A DNA stretch of 64,000 nucleotides from Veillonella magna DSM 19857 (GTDB lineage: Bacteria > Bacillota > Negativicutes > Veillonellales > Veillonellaceae), in NCBI RefSeq assembly GCF_000428745.1, contig NZ_KE386795.1:208692-272691 (forward strand), read 5' to 3'. Below are positions 19,398-29,815 of this stretch, one piece after another. Position numbers and translations under genes: made by a program. Numbering within the stretch: position 1 is the stretch's first letter; each line of letters opens with the position of its first letter. The notes below the pieces were generated by a model. That model saw only the letters and a list, made by a program, of their open reading frames with translations, was not told the DNA's origin and searched no databases.

Positions 19398-22247
19398 GTG
19401 AAGGATCAAATTATAGTAAAAGGAGCCCGTCAACATAATTTAAAAAATATTGATGTCAGCTTGCCGCGAGACAAGTTTATTGTCATTACCGGATTGAGCG
19501 GTTCCGGCAAGTCATCATTGGCATTTGATACCATATATGCGGAAGGGCAGCGTCGTTATGTGGAATCGCTTTCGGCGTATGCTCGACAATTTTTGGGACA
19601 AATGGATAAGCCCGATGTGGATTATATCGAAGGACTGTCACCGGCAATATCTATCGATCAAAAAACTACCAGTCGTAATCCCCGTTCTACGGTGGGCACG
19701 GTGACGGAGATTTACGATTACCTGCGCTTGCTGTTTGCCCGTATCGGTAGAGCTTATTGCCCGTCTTGCGGCAAACCGATTACGCAACAAACCATCGAGC
19801 AGATGGTAGACGATGTGATGCGCTTGCCGGAACGAACGAAAATTCTCGTCATTGCGCCTGTATTGCGCGGCAAGAAAGGGGAACATAAAAATCTGCTGGA
19901 ACGGTTGCGCAAGGAAGGCTTTGTGCGCGTGCGTATCGATGGTACGATTCATACCTTGGAAGAAGAAATTAACCTGGAGAAGAATAAAAAACATAGCATT
20001 GAATTGGTTGTGGATCGTCTGGTAGTGAAGGAAGGCATCGAGTCGCGTTTGACGGATTCCATGGAAACAGCGGCGCAATGGGGCGAAGGCCTTGTGGTCG
20101 TACAGGAGGTAGATGGGCCGGAGCATACCTATAGCCAACACTTTGCCTGCCCGGATTGTCAAATATCGCTGCCGGAAATCGAACCGCGCATGTTTTCCTT
20201 TAACAGTCCCTTCGGAGCTTGTCCGGCCTGCTCAGGGTTGGGCAGCACTATGGAGGTCGATGAAGACAGAGTGCTGTTGGACGGCGATACCAGTTTTGCG
20301 GACGGTGCCGTATTGCCTCTCAGTTCGAATCCCAATGCGTGGTTTATGCGTCAGTTGGAAGGACTTTTGAAGGAGTATGGCTACACGCTGGATAATTGCT
20401 GGAACGATCTTCCCAAAGAATTACAGGACAAGGTTATGAACGGCACGACGGAAAAGGTACGTTTCGAATATGAAAATATGCGGGGGGAAATAAAAACCTT
20501 CCATACCGAATATGAAGGAATTTTACCAATGGTGAAACGGCGCCATAGCGAAGCATCTACGGACAGCATGCGGGAAAGTTTTGAAGAATTTATGTCTATT
20601 AAGCCGTGTAAAACCTGTCACGGTGCGCGGTTAAAACCGGAAGCCTTGGCTATTCGGGTAGGAGATAAAAATATTGACGAAGTGACGCAGATGACAATCA
20701 ATGAGGCCGGAGCATACTTCAATGAGGTAGTACTGACAGAACGGGAACAGTTTATCGGTGCGCAGATTCTAAAGGAAATCAAAGCCCGTTTGCAATTTTT
20801 AAATGATGTAGGCTTGGATTATTTAACTATGAGTCGCAGTGCCGGTACGCTGTCCGGCGGTGAAGCGCAGCGCATTCGCTTAGCTACGCAAATCGGATCC
20901 GGGTTGGTAGGGGTCCTGTATATTTTGGACGAACCTTCTATCGGCTTGCACCAGCGCGATAATGATCGCTTGATTGCTACGTTAAAGGGTTTGCGTGATT
21001 TGGGCAATACCCTATTAGTGGTAGAGCATGATGAAGATACGATGCTGGCTTCCGATTATTTGGTTGATATCGGTCCGGCAGCCGGTGAAAACGGCGGACA
21101 GGTTGTAGCGGCCGGCACGGTGGCGGAAGTTATGGCTAACGATGCATCTATAACCGGTCAATATTTAAGTGGTAAAAAATATATTGCTTTGCCGGAGCAG
21201 CGACGTAAGCCGGGCAAGCAGTATTTGGAAATCCGCGGGGCCAAGGAAAATAATTTAAAAGGTATTAACGTGAAATTCCCTATTGGTGTGTTCACGGTAG
21301 TAACCGGCGTCAGCGGTTCGGGAAAATCCACGTTAATTAATGAGATTTTGTATAAGGGCTTGGCCAATACGCTGTATCGTTCCCATCATAAGGTAGGAGC
21401 GCACAAAGAAATTCGCGGTACCGAATATATAGATAAGATTATTAATATCGATCAAAGTCCTATCGGGCGTACGCCGCGTTCCAACCCGGCTACCTATACC
21501 GGCGTGTTCGATGCGATTCGCGAGTTGTACAGTCAAACACCGGAAGCGAAGATGCGCGGCTATAAACAAGGACGTTTCAGCTTTAACGTGCGCGGCGGTC
21601 GCTGCGAATCTTGTCGCGGCGACGGTATCATCAAGATCGAAATGCATTTCCTGCCGGATGTGTACGTACCTTGCGAGGTCTGCAAGGGGGCGCGTTACAA
21701 TCGGGAAACCTTAGAGGTGAAATACAAAGGAAAATCCATTGCCGATGTGTTGGATATGGTCGTAGATGATGCGGTAGAGTTCTTTAAGGCAATTCCTAAG
21801 ATTCACCGGAAGTTGGTAACGTTGCAAGAGGTAGGCCTGGGTTATATTCGCCTGGGACAGCCGGCAACGACTTTGTCCGGCGGCGAAGCGCAGCGAGTTA
21901 AACTGGCGACGGAATTGGCGCGGCGCAGTACAGGGAAAACCTTGTATATTCTGGACGAACCGACTACGGGACTTCATGCCGAAGATATTCGTAAGCTCCT
22001 CGATGTATTGCAGAAACTGGTAGACGGTGGCGATACGGTAGTTGTTATCGAGCATAACCTCGATGTGATAAAAACGGCGGATCATATTATCGATCTCGGT
22101 CCCGAAGGGGGAACGCGAGGTGGCACCATTGTGGCTACGGGTACACCGGAAGCGATATGCCGAGTACCGGAAAGCTATACGGGGCGTTTTTTGGCACCTG
22201 TTTTAGCCAAGACTAAGGCACATATGGAAGGAAAGATTGATGGTTAG
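19398..22247 (+). CDS. uvrA: UvrA, excision repair ATPase
   Basis: DNA damage recognition ATPase of UvrABC. The 949-residue product has two ABC ATPase cores, with Walker A at about 32-39 (GLSGSGKS) and about 638-646 (GVSGSGKST), two LSGGEAQR signatures, and Cys-rich zinc modules ([32 protein letters not shown] with CEVCKG). I chose the GTG at 19398, which has AAAGGAG 5 bp before it, rather than an in-frame GTG overlapping the uvrB stop. It overlaps uvrC by 8 bp. Confidence 0.97.
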   Translation: MKDQIIVKGARQHNLKNIDVSLPRDKFIVITGLSGSGKSSLAFDTIYAEGQRRYVESLSAYARQFLGQMDKPDVDYIEGLSPAISIDQKTTSRNPRSTVGTVTEIYDYLRLLFARIGRAYCPSCGKPITQQTIEQMVDDVMRLPERTKILVIAPVLRGKKGEHKNLLERLRKEGFVRVRIDGTIHTLEEEINLEKNKKHSIELVVDRLVVKEGIESRLTDSMETAAQWGEGLVVVQEVDGPEHTYSQHFACPDCQISLPEIEPRMFSFNSPFGACPACSGLGSTMEVDEDRVLLDGDTSFADGAVLPLSSNPNAWFMRQLEGLLKEYGYTLDNCWNDLPKELQDKVMNGTTEKVRFEYENMRGEIKTFHTEYEGILPMVKRRHSEASTDSMRESFEEFMSIKPCKTCHGARLKPEALAIRVGDKNIDEVTQMTINEAGAYFNEVVLTEREQFIGAQILKEIKARLQFLNDVGLDYLTMSRSAGTLSGGEAQRIRLATQIGSGLVGVLYILDEPSIGLHQRDNDRLIATLKGLRDLGNTLLVVEHDEDTMLASDYLVDIGPAAGENGGQVVAAGTVAEVMANDASITGQYLSGKKYIALPEQRRKPGKQYLEIRGAKENNLKGINVKFPIGVFTVVTGVSGSGKSTLINEILYKGLANTLYRSHHKVGAHKEIRGTEYIDKIINIDQSPIGRTPRSNPATYTGVFDAIRELYSQTPEAKMRGYKQGRFSFNVRGGRCESCRGDGIIKIEMHFLPDVYVPCEVCKGARYNRETLEVKYKGKSIADVLDMVVDDAVEFFKAIPKIHRKLVTLQEVGLGYIRLGQPATTLSGGEAQRVKLATELARRSTGKTLYILDEPTTGLHAEDIRKLLDVLQKLVDGGDTVVVIEHNLDVIKTADHIIDLGPEGGTRGGTIVATGTPEAICRVPESYTGRFLAPVLAKTKAHMEGKIDG

Positions 22248-24069
22248 CGAAGAATTACTGGAGAAAGTCAGCCATTTACCGACTACGCCGGGCGTATATT
22301 TATGGCACGATCAGTACAAGCGAATTATTTATGTCGGTAAAGCAATTAATTTGCGCAATCGCGTGCGTTCCTATGTGCGCCATGACAGCCGACGTGCCCC
22401 AAAGGTGGAAGCTATGATGCGACGCGCCGTCGATGTGGAGGTTATACAAACCAAGACGGAAATGGAAGCGTTGATTTTGGAAGCTACTCTTATTAAGGAA
22501 CATCATCCGCGCTATAATATTATGCTTCGCGACGACAAGACATATCCGTATGTGAAAATTACGGTGCAAGAGGAGTTTCCCCGTGTATTGATGACACGGC
22601 GCATGGAACGGGACGGGGCGAAGTATTTCGGCCCCTTCACGGATGTAACGGCAGTACATCGTACGCTTAAGCTGTTGCGGCAACATTTTCCCCTGCGTAC
22701 ATGCCGCAATATGAAGGTGGACCGGCCATGTCTGCAATATCATATGGGATATTGCGAGGCTCCTTGTATGGGCTATGTGAAGAAAGAACACTATGCGACG
22801 TACATTGATGAGATTGTTCATCTTTTTGAAGGAAAGCGTATTCCCTTATTGGATGTGCTGCAGCAAAAAATGGAAGCTGCCGCGGAAGATTTAGACTTTG
22901 AAACGGCGGCGCTATACCGCGATCAGCTGCAAAGCATCGAGAAGGTACAGGAAAAGCAACGGATGGTGACGCAGCGTGGCGATATTGATGTAATGGGGAT
23001 TGCTGCGGAAGGACAACTGGCCTGTGTGCAACTCTTTTTTATTCGCAGCGGTCGCTTGTTGGGACGGGAAAACTATTTCGTGCAAAATGACGGCGATGAA
23101 CCGGTGACGATTATGACGGAATTTATTAAGCAATATTACGGTGCGTCTACATTTATCCCAAAGGAATTGTTATTGCCGCTGGAAACGGAGGACCGTACGC
23201 TTTTCAGCGAATGGTTCAGTGCCATGAAGGGACAGCAGGTGGAAGTCAGTGTACCGCAGCGGGGTTATAAAAAAGATTTGCTTCGCATGGCGGAAGAAAA
23301 TGCACATAATTTTTTGAACGAACGCCGTCGTCAATGGCAATATAATTTGGATAAAAGCGGCGGTGCGGTGAAAAAATTGGCAGAGGTGTTGGATTTACCG
23401 CGTTTGCCGGAGCGCATGGAATGCTTTGATATTTCTCATACCCAAGGAAGTGAAACGGTAGCCTCCATGGTTGTCTTTGAAGGCGGACGGCCGGCAAAAA
23501 AAGAATATCGCCGGTTTAAATTGAAAACCGTGCAGGGAAAGCCGGATGATTTTAAATCCATGGCAGAAATTATGGAACGCCGCTACGGTAATGAACGGGA
23601 TTGGCCCTTGCCGGATTTGATTATTATTGACGGCGGCAAAGGTCAGCTGAATGCGGCACTTCCGTTGATACGCAAGGTAGGTGTCAGCGATGTACCCGTT
23701 ATTTCCTTGGCCAAGCGCATTGAAGAAGTGTTTGTGGAAGGCAAATCGGAAAGCATTATCTTGTCACATCATTCGCCGGAATTACAATTGCTCCAGCAAA
23801 TTCGCGATGAAGCCCATCGTTTTGCCATTACGTACCATCGCAAGCTGAGGGGCAAGCGCAATCTGGAATCCATTCTCGATCATATTGAGGGAATTGGCCC
23901 CAAGCGCCGACAGGCACTGTGGAAGCATTTCGGTACTATGGAAGCCATCAAGGCGGCGACGGTGGAAGAACTGGCGGCGGCAGACGGCATGAATCATAAA
24001 GCGGCGGAAGCAGTATATCGTTTTTTCCGCTTGTCGAAGGATGAAAAAAAGAAAATTATCGAAGGCTGA
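22240..24069 (+). CDS. uvrC: UvrC, excision nuclease subunit
   Basis: Makes both incisions in nucleotide excision repair. The 609-residue protein has an N-terminal GIY-YIG domain ([19 protein letters not shown]), a central UVR domain that binds UvrB ([18 protein letters not shown]), the RNase H-like C-terminal nuclease ([31 protein letters not shown]) and tandem helix-hairpin-helix motifs ([17 protein letters not shown]). I chose the ATG at 22240 preceded by GGAAGGAAAG. With uvrB and uvrA directly upstream, the whole system is encoded in one block. Confidence 0.96.
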   Translation: MVSEELLEKVSHLPTTPGVYLWHDQYKRIIYVGKAINLRNRVRSYVRHDSRRAPKVEAMMRRAVDVEVIQTKTEMEALILEATLIKEHHPRYNIMLRDDKTYPYVKITVQEEFPRVLMTRRMERDGAKYFGPFTDVTAVHRTLKLLRQHFPLRTCRNMKVDRPCLQYHMGYCEAPCMGYVKKEHYATYIDEIVHLFEGKRIPLLDVLQQKMEAAAEDLDFETAALYRDQLQSIEKVQEKQRMVTQRGDIDVMGIAAEGQLACVQLFFIRSGRLLGRENYFVQNDGDEPVTIMTEFIKQYYGASTFIPKELLLPLETEDRTLFSEWFSAMKGQQVEVSVPQRGYKKDLLRMAEENAHNFLNERRRQWQYNLDKSGGAVKKLAEVLDLPRLPERMECFDISHTQGSETVASMVVFEGGRPAKKEYRRFKLKTVQGKPDDFKSMAEIMERRYGNERDWPLPDLIIIDGGKGQLNAALPLIRKVGVSDVPVISLAKRIEEVFVEGKSESIILSHHSPELQLLQQIRDEAHRFAITYHRKLRGKRNLESILDHIEGIGPKRRQALWKHFGTMEAIKAATVEELAAADGMNHKAAEAVYRFFRLSKDEKKKIIEG

Positions 24070-24078
24070 TATACATGT

Positions 24079-24107
24079 TTGACTATGGTCTTTATTTGGG
24101 ATACTAT
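24079..24107 (+). promoter_or_regulatory. Promoter of brnQ
   Basis: TTGACT (24079-24084), 17-bp spacer, TACTAT (24102-24107). It sits just after uvrC and about 48 bp before the brnQ start. The leader is too short for a T-box or other large riboswitch. Confidence 0.5.
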
Positions 24108-24154
24108 GGTAATTGTGTGCAATATATTACCTAATTAACAGGAGAGTGATTCCA

Positions 24155-25501
24155 GTGCAGCAAAAATTATCATTGAGTTCGTCGATACTTATCGGCTCAA
24201 TGTTGTTCGGCATGTTCTTCGGTGCCGGCAATTTGATTTTCCCTGTTCATATGGGACAGGAAGCCGGTGCTTCTGTATGGCTAGCGACAGCAGGCTTTCT
24301 TATTACGGCTATCGGGTTACCGTTTTTAGGTGTGGTAGCCATCGGTATTTCTCGAAGCAACGGCTTATTTGATTTGGCTTCGCGCATACATCCGACCTAT
24401 GCGAAATTATTTACGGTGTTATTATATCTAACCATAGGTCCTGCGTTTGCTTTGCCGCGTACGGCTACGGTATCCTATCAAATCGGATTGGCACCGTATA
24501 TCGGCGAAGCATATCAGACGATGGCCTTGGCCGGTTTTACGTTGGCATTTTTTGTGGTAGCTTTATTCTTTGCCATGAATCCGGGCAAGCTGATGGTATA
24601 TATCGGAAAATTGCTCAACCCTTTATTTTTACTCTTTTTGGCAGTGCTTTTGGTGACGGCCTTGCTCGCACCTATGGGAAGTATTGCGGGAGCACCCGTT
24701 AGCGGTGATTATGTAAGTCATGCTTTCTTCAAAGGATTTACGGAAGGCTATAACACAATGGATGCACTGGCAGCGTTAGCATTTGGTATTGTCGTAGTAC
24801 GTGCCATGCGCGAATTGGGCGTGACCGAACCGAGTGCCATTGCCGGAGGTATTGTAAAATCCGGGATTGTTACGGTTATTTTAATGGTAGTTATCTATGG
24901 CTTCTTAGCGTATGTAGGGGCATCCAGTGTAACGACGCTGACGCTTTCGGCAAATGGCGGGATTGCTTTGGCACAAACGGCGGATTATTATTTTGGATCC
25001 GTAGGGGCTGTTCTTCTGGCTGTTATTGTTACCTTGGCCTGTTTGAAAACAGCGGTCGGTCTTATCAGTGCTTGTTCGGAAACCTTCGCTGATTTATTTC
25101 CGGCAAGTATGAGTTATAAACCGTATGCATATGTGTTTACCGTAGTCTCCTTTTTAATCGGCAATGTAGGGTTGACACAAATTATTACGTTGGCTATTCC
25201 TATTCTAATGCTCTTATATCCATTGACGATCACGTTGATTTTATTAACCTTTTTATCACCGTTGTTCCATCATCGTCGCGCTGTATATGCTTGGACTACG
25301 GGCTTTGCCGTATTGGCTGCTATCGGTGATGCATTGAATACATTGCCGGCAGCGCTAGCGCACACGGCAACGGTGCAAAGCATACTGGCTGCATACGGGC
25401 AATTGCCGTTTTTCGATATTGGCATGGGATGGGTGGTGCCATCGATTATCGGTTGTATCATCGGCTGTATACATGCGGCTTTTTCGCGTGCCCAAGTATA
25501 A
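24155..25501 (+). CDS. brnQ: BrnQ-type branched-chain amino acid carrier
   Basis: Sodium-coupled importer of leucine, isoleucine and valine (LIVCS family). The 448-residue protein is almost wholly hydrophobic with about 12 predicted membrane helices. It has the family N terminus (SSILIGSMLFGMFFGAGNLI, then FPVHMGQEAG) and a GPAFALPRTATVSY block near residue 95. I chose the GTG at 24155, which has AGGAG 10 bp upstream; the other in-frame GTG is too close to that site. It appears monocistronic, with its own promoter. Confidence 0.9.
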   Translation: MQQKLSLSSSILIGSMLFGMFFGAGNLIFPVHMGQEAGASVWLATAGFLITAIGLPFLGVVAIGISRSNGLFDLASRIHPTYAKLFTVLLYLTIGPAFALPRTATVSYQIGLAPYIGEAYQTMALAGFTLAFFVVALFFAMNPGKLMVYIGKLLNPLFLLFLAVLLVTALLAPMGSIAGAPVSGDYVSHAFFKGFTEGYNTMDALAALAFGIVVVRAMRELGVTEPSAIAGGIVKSGIVTVILMVVIYGFLAYVGASSVTTLTLSANGGIALAQTADYYFGSVGAVLLAVIVTLACLKTAVGLISACSETFADLFPASMSYKPYAYVFTVVSFLIGNVGLTQIITLAIPILMLLYPLTITLILLTFLSPLFHHRRAVYAWTTGFAVLAAIGDALNTLPAALAHTATVQSILAAYGQLPFFDIGMGWVVPSIIGCIIGCIHAAFSRAQV

Positions 25502-25560
25502 CGCATCTATAATTTCACTGACCATGTACGGCTATATTAATTAAGTAGGAGGAATGCTCC

Positions 25561-26493
25561 ATGAATATTTGTGTTACCGGCGGGGCCGGTTTTATCGGGT
25601 CCCATTTGACAGATCGTTTGATTGAAGAAGGACATCGGGTTCTTGTGATTGACAATTTATTTACCGGCAGTCGTGAGTTTGTCAATGCTAAGGCCGATTT
25701 CCGTGAAATGGATATTCGCGATACGGCATTAACAGAGGTATTGCTTGCATTTAAACCGGACTACGTATTTCATGAAGCGGCGCAAACGATGGTGCCTGTA
25801 TCCATGGAGAAGCCTGCATTGGATTGTGATATCAATCTGATGGGATTGATTAATGTCCTTAATGCGTGTCGGGCGGCTCATGTTAAAAAATTGATTATGC
25901 CATCTTCCGCAGCCGTGTATGGTGATTTAGATACGTTGCCGTTAACGGAAGCCATGCAGGGGGCACCGTCTTCCTTTTACGGCTTGACGAAGCTGACGAC
26001 GGAAAGTTACCTGCGTATCTATAAGGAAGCCTTTGGTCTTGATTATATTTGTTTCCGTTATTCTAACGTGTACGGGCCTCGTCAGGGGCACGGCGGTGAA
26101 GGCGGTGTTATCAGTATATTCTGTGAACGTTTAGCCAAAGGACAAGGTGTTACGGTATATGGCGACGGCGAGCAAACCCGTGATTTTATTTATGTCGGCG
26201 ATGTAGTGGAAGCAAATATGTTGGCGTTGCAGCATACGGAATGCAGCGGAGTGTATAATGTAAGTACCGAGGTAGGCACTTCTTTGAATACACTGCTTAA
26301 CGAATTGAAATCTATTATCGGAACCGATATTGATGTCAACTATGAGCCGACTCGAACTGGTGATATAAAACACTCAAGATTAAGTATCAAAAAAAGCAAT
26401 GATAACCTTGGATTTAGAGCAAAAATAGATTTGACAAGTGGCCTGAAAACAACGTATCATTATTTTGCAGATATGGAAAATTTTGATATGTAA
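25561..26493 (+). CDS. NAD-dependent sugar-nucleotide epimerase
   Basis: Extended short-chain dehydrogenase of the UDP-glucose 4-epimerase group. The 310-residue protein has GGAGFIGS (7-14), an SSAAVYG block (S115/S116), and the catalytic pair Y140 and K144 (YGLTK). It is a different gene from the galE at 31.3 kb and may act on another UDP-sugar, such as an envelope sugar. The ATG follows GGAGGA. The last 50 codons or so are visibly AT-richer, with AGA, TCA and AAA codons unlike the rest of the gene, suggesting a recombination junction near 26340. Confidence 0.8.
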   Translation: MNICVTGGAGFIGSHLTDRLIEEGHRVLVIDNLFTGSREFVNAKADFREMDIRDTALTEVLLAFKPDYVFHEAAQTMVPVSMEKPALDCDINLMGLINVLNACRAAHVKKLIMPSSAAVYGDLDTLPLTEAMQGAPSSFYGLTKLTTESYLRIYKEAFGLDYICFRYSNVYGPRQGHGGEGGVISIFCERLAKGQGVTVYGDGEQTRDFIYVGDVVEANMLALQHTECSGVYNVSTEVGTSLNTLLNELKSIIGTDIDVNYEPTRTGDIKHSRLSIKKSNDNLGFRAKIDLTSGLKTTYHYFADMENFDM

Positions 26494-26506
26494 AGGTGAG
26501 AGTATA

Positions 26507-26528
26507 TTACACTTTTACAGATGTGTAA
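26507..26528. promoter_or_regulatory. Small inverted repeat after the epimerase
   Basis: TTACAC and GTGTAA arms flank 10 bp, between the epimerase stop and the next gene. There is no T-run, so a protein binding site is as likely as an RNA hairpin. The role is unknown. Confidence 0.3.
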
Positions 26529-26579
26529 ACGAAAACTATTTATGACATATTGATGTGTTAGATGATGAAGGAGAGATGT

Positions 26580-27179
26580 ATGGAAACGAAGAAGCAACAA
26601 GAGAAGAAGATACAGTATATTATTTGCCGCGTTTGCGGATACATCGAAACGGCAGATAAGGCAGATCAGCCTTGTCCGGCTTGTGGTTTTCCAAAGACGG
26701 TTTGGATGGAATATAATCCGCGCCGTTTGAATCCGACACGTAAGAAATTATTGGATTTGCATTTACATCCGATTGCCGTACACTTCCCAATTACCGGTTC
26801 GGCAAGTACCTTATTGTTGCCGTTGATTGCCTTAGTAGTACCTTATGGTTTATCTTATCGTTTGTTCGATATGGTAACTTTGATTGCTATGATTATGCCG
26901 CTTTTGACATTAATCGGTGCAGTTAGTGGTTATATCGGTGGTAAGCTGCGGTATAAGACGACTACGGCACCGTTGTTAAAACGCAAGATGTACTTGAGTA
27001 TTGTGTATTTCCTCATTACGTTGGGACAGTCCTATATTGCCTTTTCAACCGGCGTGGGACCGGAAAATGCGTTGATCATGGCCGGTTTGGGGTTAGTTTC
27101 GTCCGTTGTGGCAGCTATTCTCGGGAAGCAAGGTTCCCATTTGTTTGCCGGTTTGCACGGACCGTATGTAGCCGGTTAA
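26580..27179 (+). CDS. Rubredoxin-like / DUF2231-like membrane protein
   Basis: A 199-residue two-part protein. The N terminus carries a rubredoxin-like metal knuckle (CRVCGYIE and CPACGF, about residues 16-41) of the kind found at the end of rubrerythrins. The rest is a small membrane domain with about four helices that opens with HLHPIAVHFPITG, the hallmark of DUF2231 proteins. It may pass electrons or sense redox state at the membrane; this is inference. I chose the ATG at 26580, 6 bp after AAGGAG. It stands alone between an epimerase and a nucleoid protein. Confidence 0.75.
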   Translation: METKKQQEKKIQYIICRVCGYIETADKADQPCPACGFPKTVWMEYNPRRLNPTRKKLLDLHLHPIAVHFPITGSASTLLLPLIALVVPYGLSYRLFDMVTLIAMIMPLLTLIGAVSGYIGGKLRYKTTTAPLLKRKMYLSIVYFLITLGQSYIAFSTGVGPENALIMAGLGLVSSVVAAILGKQGSHLFAGLHGPYVAG

Positions 27180-27222
27180 CGAATATTAATAAAATATGTA
27201 ATAATGAGTGCTCCGATTCATG

Positions 27223-27231
27223 TGTTATAAT
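27223..27231 (+). promoter_or_regulatory. Extended -10 promoter before the nucleoid protein gene
   Basis: TGT followed by TATAAT (27226-27231), about 45 bp before the ATG at 27276. No clear -35 is present. Confidence 0.4.
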
Positions 27232-27275
27232 ACGTGATGACAGAGCACTTAATTTTTTTATAGGAGTTGTGATAG

Positions 27276-28277
27276 ATGCAGGTAAATAAAGCAGTACTGC
27301 AAATTTTTGACTTTACCTCGTCCTTAGCAGTGTATTCGGAAAATGAACTACAGGTAGGCGAAGAGCATATACAAAATTATTTGCAAGCTCATGTGGATAA
27401 GGCGTTTAGAGATCCCGGCGCTCGTACCGGCTATATTCGGGAAGAGAGTCACATAGGTCAGCAGCTGGCATCGTATGCGGCAGGCGAAACTTCGTTGGTA
27501 GCATTGTCTAAGACGATGGGGGAACAACTGTTCAATTATATGAAGCAAGCTACGGAGCCGGTAGTTATGGATGGGATTTTCTGTGAAGCTGCCGGTGATG
27601 CAGGCAATTATCTGTGCTTACTTCTTTGTCAAGCACACGATGCATATACGCATCAACTGTTTAGCGAGGATGATGGTACCTTGACGACGGAACTGGTTGA
27701 GCATCGGGCAGTACTTCCCATGCCGACGCAGAAAATACGATCTTTTTTTGCCGTCAATTTAGAGAATTACAGTGTGCGCGTATTTGAGCCTAAGGGAGAA
27801 TATGACGGTGAGGTTGTGTATATTCTCAGCGATAAGCTTCTTGACATCGGAACCAATCAGTCGTCACGCGACACGGTGCGTAAAGTAAAAAATATCGTAA
27901 ATCGAGTGGCAACGGCTCATGAGTCGGACGGCGTAGCAGAGATGGCCAAGGCGAAGGAAATCATTGCAAAGAATGCCGAGGTGTCCGATACCTTAGATCC
28001 GGTAGCTGTTATTGAAGATGTGTTCAGCAGTAATCCTATTCAGCAGGAAGCGGCTAAAAAGGAATTGGCCGAAGCCGATATGATGCGACCTTTGCCGGTG
28101 AATCGCGAGTTTGCCGGCAAGCAGGGACGACAGCATAAGATAAAAACGGATACGGGCATCGAAATCAGTTTTCCCGTAGAATATATGAAGAATCGAGATT
28201 TTATTGAAATCGTTACGAATCCTGACGGTACGTTGCGAATCGAGTTAAAGAATATAAATAAAATTTCTAATAAGTAA
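27276..28277 (+). CDS. Nucleoid-associated protein, NdpA family
   Basis: A 333-residue soluble protein resembling the NdpA/YejK family (PF04245), which binds the nucleoid; its exact role is poorly known. Family-like features are the N-terminal block with conserved hydrophobic spacing, a central RSFFAVNLENYSVRVFEP-type strand region, and a C-terminal IEISFPVEYMKNRDFIEI segment. It has its own promoter, and the ATG follows AGGAGTTG. The family assignment rests on overall pattern, so I am fairly but not fully sure. Confidence 0.7.
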   Translation: MQVNKAVLQIFDFTSSLAVYSENELQVGEEHIQNYLQAHVDKAFRDPGARTGYIREESHIGQQLASYAAGETSLVALSKTMGEQLFNYMKQATEPVVMDGIFCEAAGDAGNYLCLLLCQAHDAYTHQLFSEDDGTLTTELVEHRAVLPMPTQKIRSFFAVNLENYSVRVFEPKGEYDGEVVYILSDKLLDIGTNQSSRDTVRKVKNIVNRVATAHESDGVAEMAKAKEIIAKNAEVSDTLDPVAVIEDVFSSNPIQQEAAKKELAEADMMRPLPVNREFAGKQGRQHKIKTDTGIEISFPVEYMKNRDFIEIVTNPDGTLRIELKNINKISNK

Positions 28278-28325
28278 CGTCTGATAAAGAAAAATAAAAC
28301 ATAGTAAACGAGGTATGAAGTAGGT

Positions 28326-28811
28326 ATGAGTAAGAAGGATCACAAGAAAACAAATGCTATGCGTATTTTGGATACACATAAGGTGGCATATAATGTATTG
28401 GAATATGAATGGGAAGAAGGGCGTGGTACCGGTGTGCATGTGGCAGAAGAATTACATTTGCCGGCAGAGCGTGTGTTTAAAACATTGGTTGGCCGCGGCG
28501 CCAAGACAGGTCCGGTTGTTTTTTGTATTCCCGTAGCGGCGGAATTGGATTTGAAGCAAGCTGCTAGAATCAGCGGTAACAAGTCGGTGGAATTAATTCA
28601 CGTGAAGGAGTTATTGGGTATTACCGGTTATATGCGCGGCGGCTGCTCGCCGGTGGGGATGAAGAAGCTTTTCCCTACATATTTCGATGAAACTATGGCG
28701 CAATTTGATGCGGTCTATGTCAGTGCGGGACTGCGCGGCATGCAAATTCAGCTGAATCCGCAGGAATTGGCAGAGGTGGTACAAGCACAGTTCGTACCGC
28801 TTACCATGTAA
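28326..28811 (+). CDS. ybaK: YbaK-type Cys-tRNA(Pro) deacylase
   Basis: Trans-editing enzyme that hydrolyses Cys-tRNA(Pro) mischarged by prolyl-tRNA synthetase. The 161-residue product has the YbaK/EbsC fold pattern: the N-terminal MRILDTHKVAYNVLEYEW block, RVFKTLV with its conserved Lys, VVFCIPVAAELDLKQAA, and the GYMRGGCSPVGMKK motif diagnostic of YbaK. The start at 28326 has only a weak ribosome site. A second ATG at 28359 lies inside the conserved N terminus and is rejected. Confidence 0.88.
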   Translation: MSKKDHKKTNAMRILDTHKVAYNVLEYEWEEGRGTGVHVAEELHLPAERVFKTLVGRGAKTGPVVFCIPVAAELDLKQAARISGNKSVELIHVKELLGITGYMRGGCSPVGMKKLFPTYFDETMAQFDAVYVSAGLRGMQIQLNPQELAEVVQAQFVPLTM

Positions 28812-28940
28812 CCGATTAGTCCTATGCAGTGGATTATAGAAGCGTATAATATACAGGCAATAGATTCGTATGTAATATATGGTCAATCGAGAATATACAA
28901 TGTATTAATACTAGTGAAGATGTAATGCAAAGGAGGTCGC

Positions 28941-29663
28941 ATGGCCAAAAAGTTTTATGCCGTACAACGAGGGCGTACACCGGGGATCTACGTGACCTGG
29001 AGCGACTGTGAAAAGCAGGTGAAGGGATATGCCGGAGCTGTTTTCAAATCATTTCCCACGATGCAGGAAGCGGAGGCTTTTATGACAGGGGGCAGTGTAA
29101 GCATGTCCTTAGCCGATTATTTCGGATCACCTAAGGAAGCCGAGGAAAGAAGGATATTAAGCCGTGGCGTGCCTACGTCTCGTAAATCTATAGGAGAGAG
29201 TATATCCGACAAAACCGGAAAAGAAGAGGTCGCACCATCGACAGAAACTATATTGACCGCATATATTGACGGTAGCTTTGATAAAAGAACGGGGGCGGTA
29301 GGTGCCGGCGGAATTATATTCCGTGGCAATGAAGAGGCGGAGTTTTCGTTCGGTACTCGAGAATCCCTGTACACGGCGTATTGGAATGTGGCCGGAGAAT
29401 TGTTGGCAGCACGGCATGTTATTGAGGAAGCCTTGGCAGGCAGATACGATGAGTGTCATATTTACTACGATTATATGGGCATAGAAATGTGGGCCACGGG
29501 CCGGTGGAAGGCAAACAATCCTTTAACGCAATCGTACGCTGCTTTTTGTAAAGCCGCAGCTAACAACGTGAAGCTAGTATTTCATAAGGTGGCGGCGCAT
29601 ACCGGAGTAGCCTACAATGAACGGGCAGACAGTTTGGCTAAGGCAGGAACCAAAAAGGTATAG
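28941..29663 (+). CDS. rnhA: Ribonuclease H1 with viroplasmin-like domain
   Basis: Degrades RNA in RNA-DNA hybrids. The 240-residue protein has an N-terminal hybrid-binding (viroplasmin-like) domain (about residues 3-48: FYAVQRGRTPGIYVTWSDC), a variable linker, and a catalytic RNase H domain from about residue 107. The metal-binding acids are seen in AYIDGSFD, in the Glu of NVAGELLAA, in the Asp of YYDYMGI and in the Asp of ERADSLAK. This is the eukaryote-like RNase HI architecture known from several Firmicutes. The ATG follows AAAGGAGG. Confidence 0.92.
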   Translation: MAKKFYAVQRGRTPGIYVTWSDCEKQVKGYAGAVFKSFPTMQEAEAFMTGGSVSMSLADYFGSPKEAEERRILSRGVPTSRKSIGESISDKTGKEEVAPSTETILTAYIDGSFDKRTGAVGAGGIIFRGNEEAEFSFGTRESLYTAYWNVAGELLAARHVIEEALAGRYDECHIYYDYMGIEMWATGRWKANNPLTQSYAAFCKAAANNVKLVFHKVAAHTGVAYNERADSLAKAGTKKV

Positions 29664-29726
29664 TATGCGCATTGACAAGAGTTATGTGAATAGTGGGAAT
29701 ATAGACTGCTAATGAGCATTTATTGG

Positions 29727-29755
29727 TTGCTAATGAACAAAAATACCGTTACAAT
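29727..29755 (+). promoter_or_regulatory. Promoter of pgi-galE
   Basis: TTGCTA (29727-29732), 17-bp spacer, TACAAT (29750-29755), about 60 bp before the pgi ATG. Two direct copies of TGCTAATGARCA lie here, at 29707 and 29728; the second overlaps the -35. Confidence 0.5.
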
Positions 29756-29815
29756 GAAAAAGGTAGCTATTTTCATGATTGCTATGCAAATAATTAATAA
29801 AGGACGGTGACAGTT

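Noticed and set aside
24108-24154. T-box riboswitch before brnQ
   Set aside because: The predicted leader is under 50 bases, with no specifier stem, T-box sequence or terminator.
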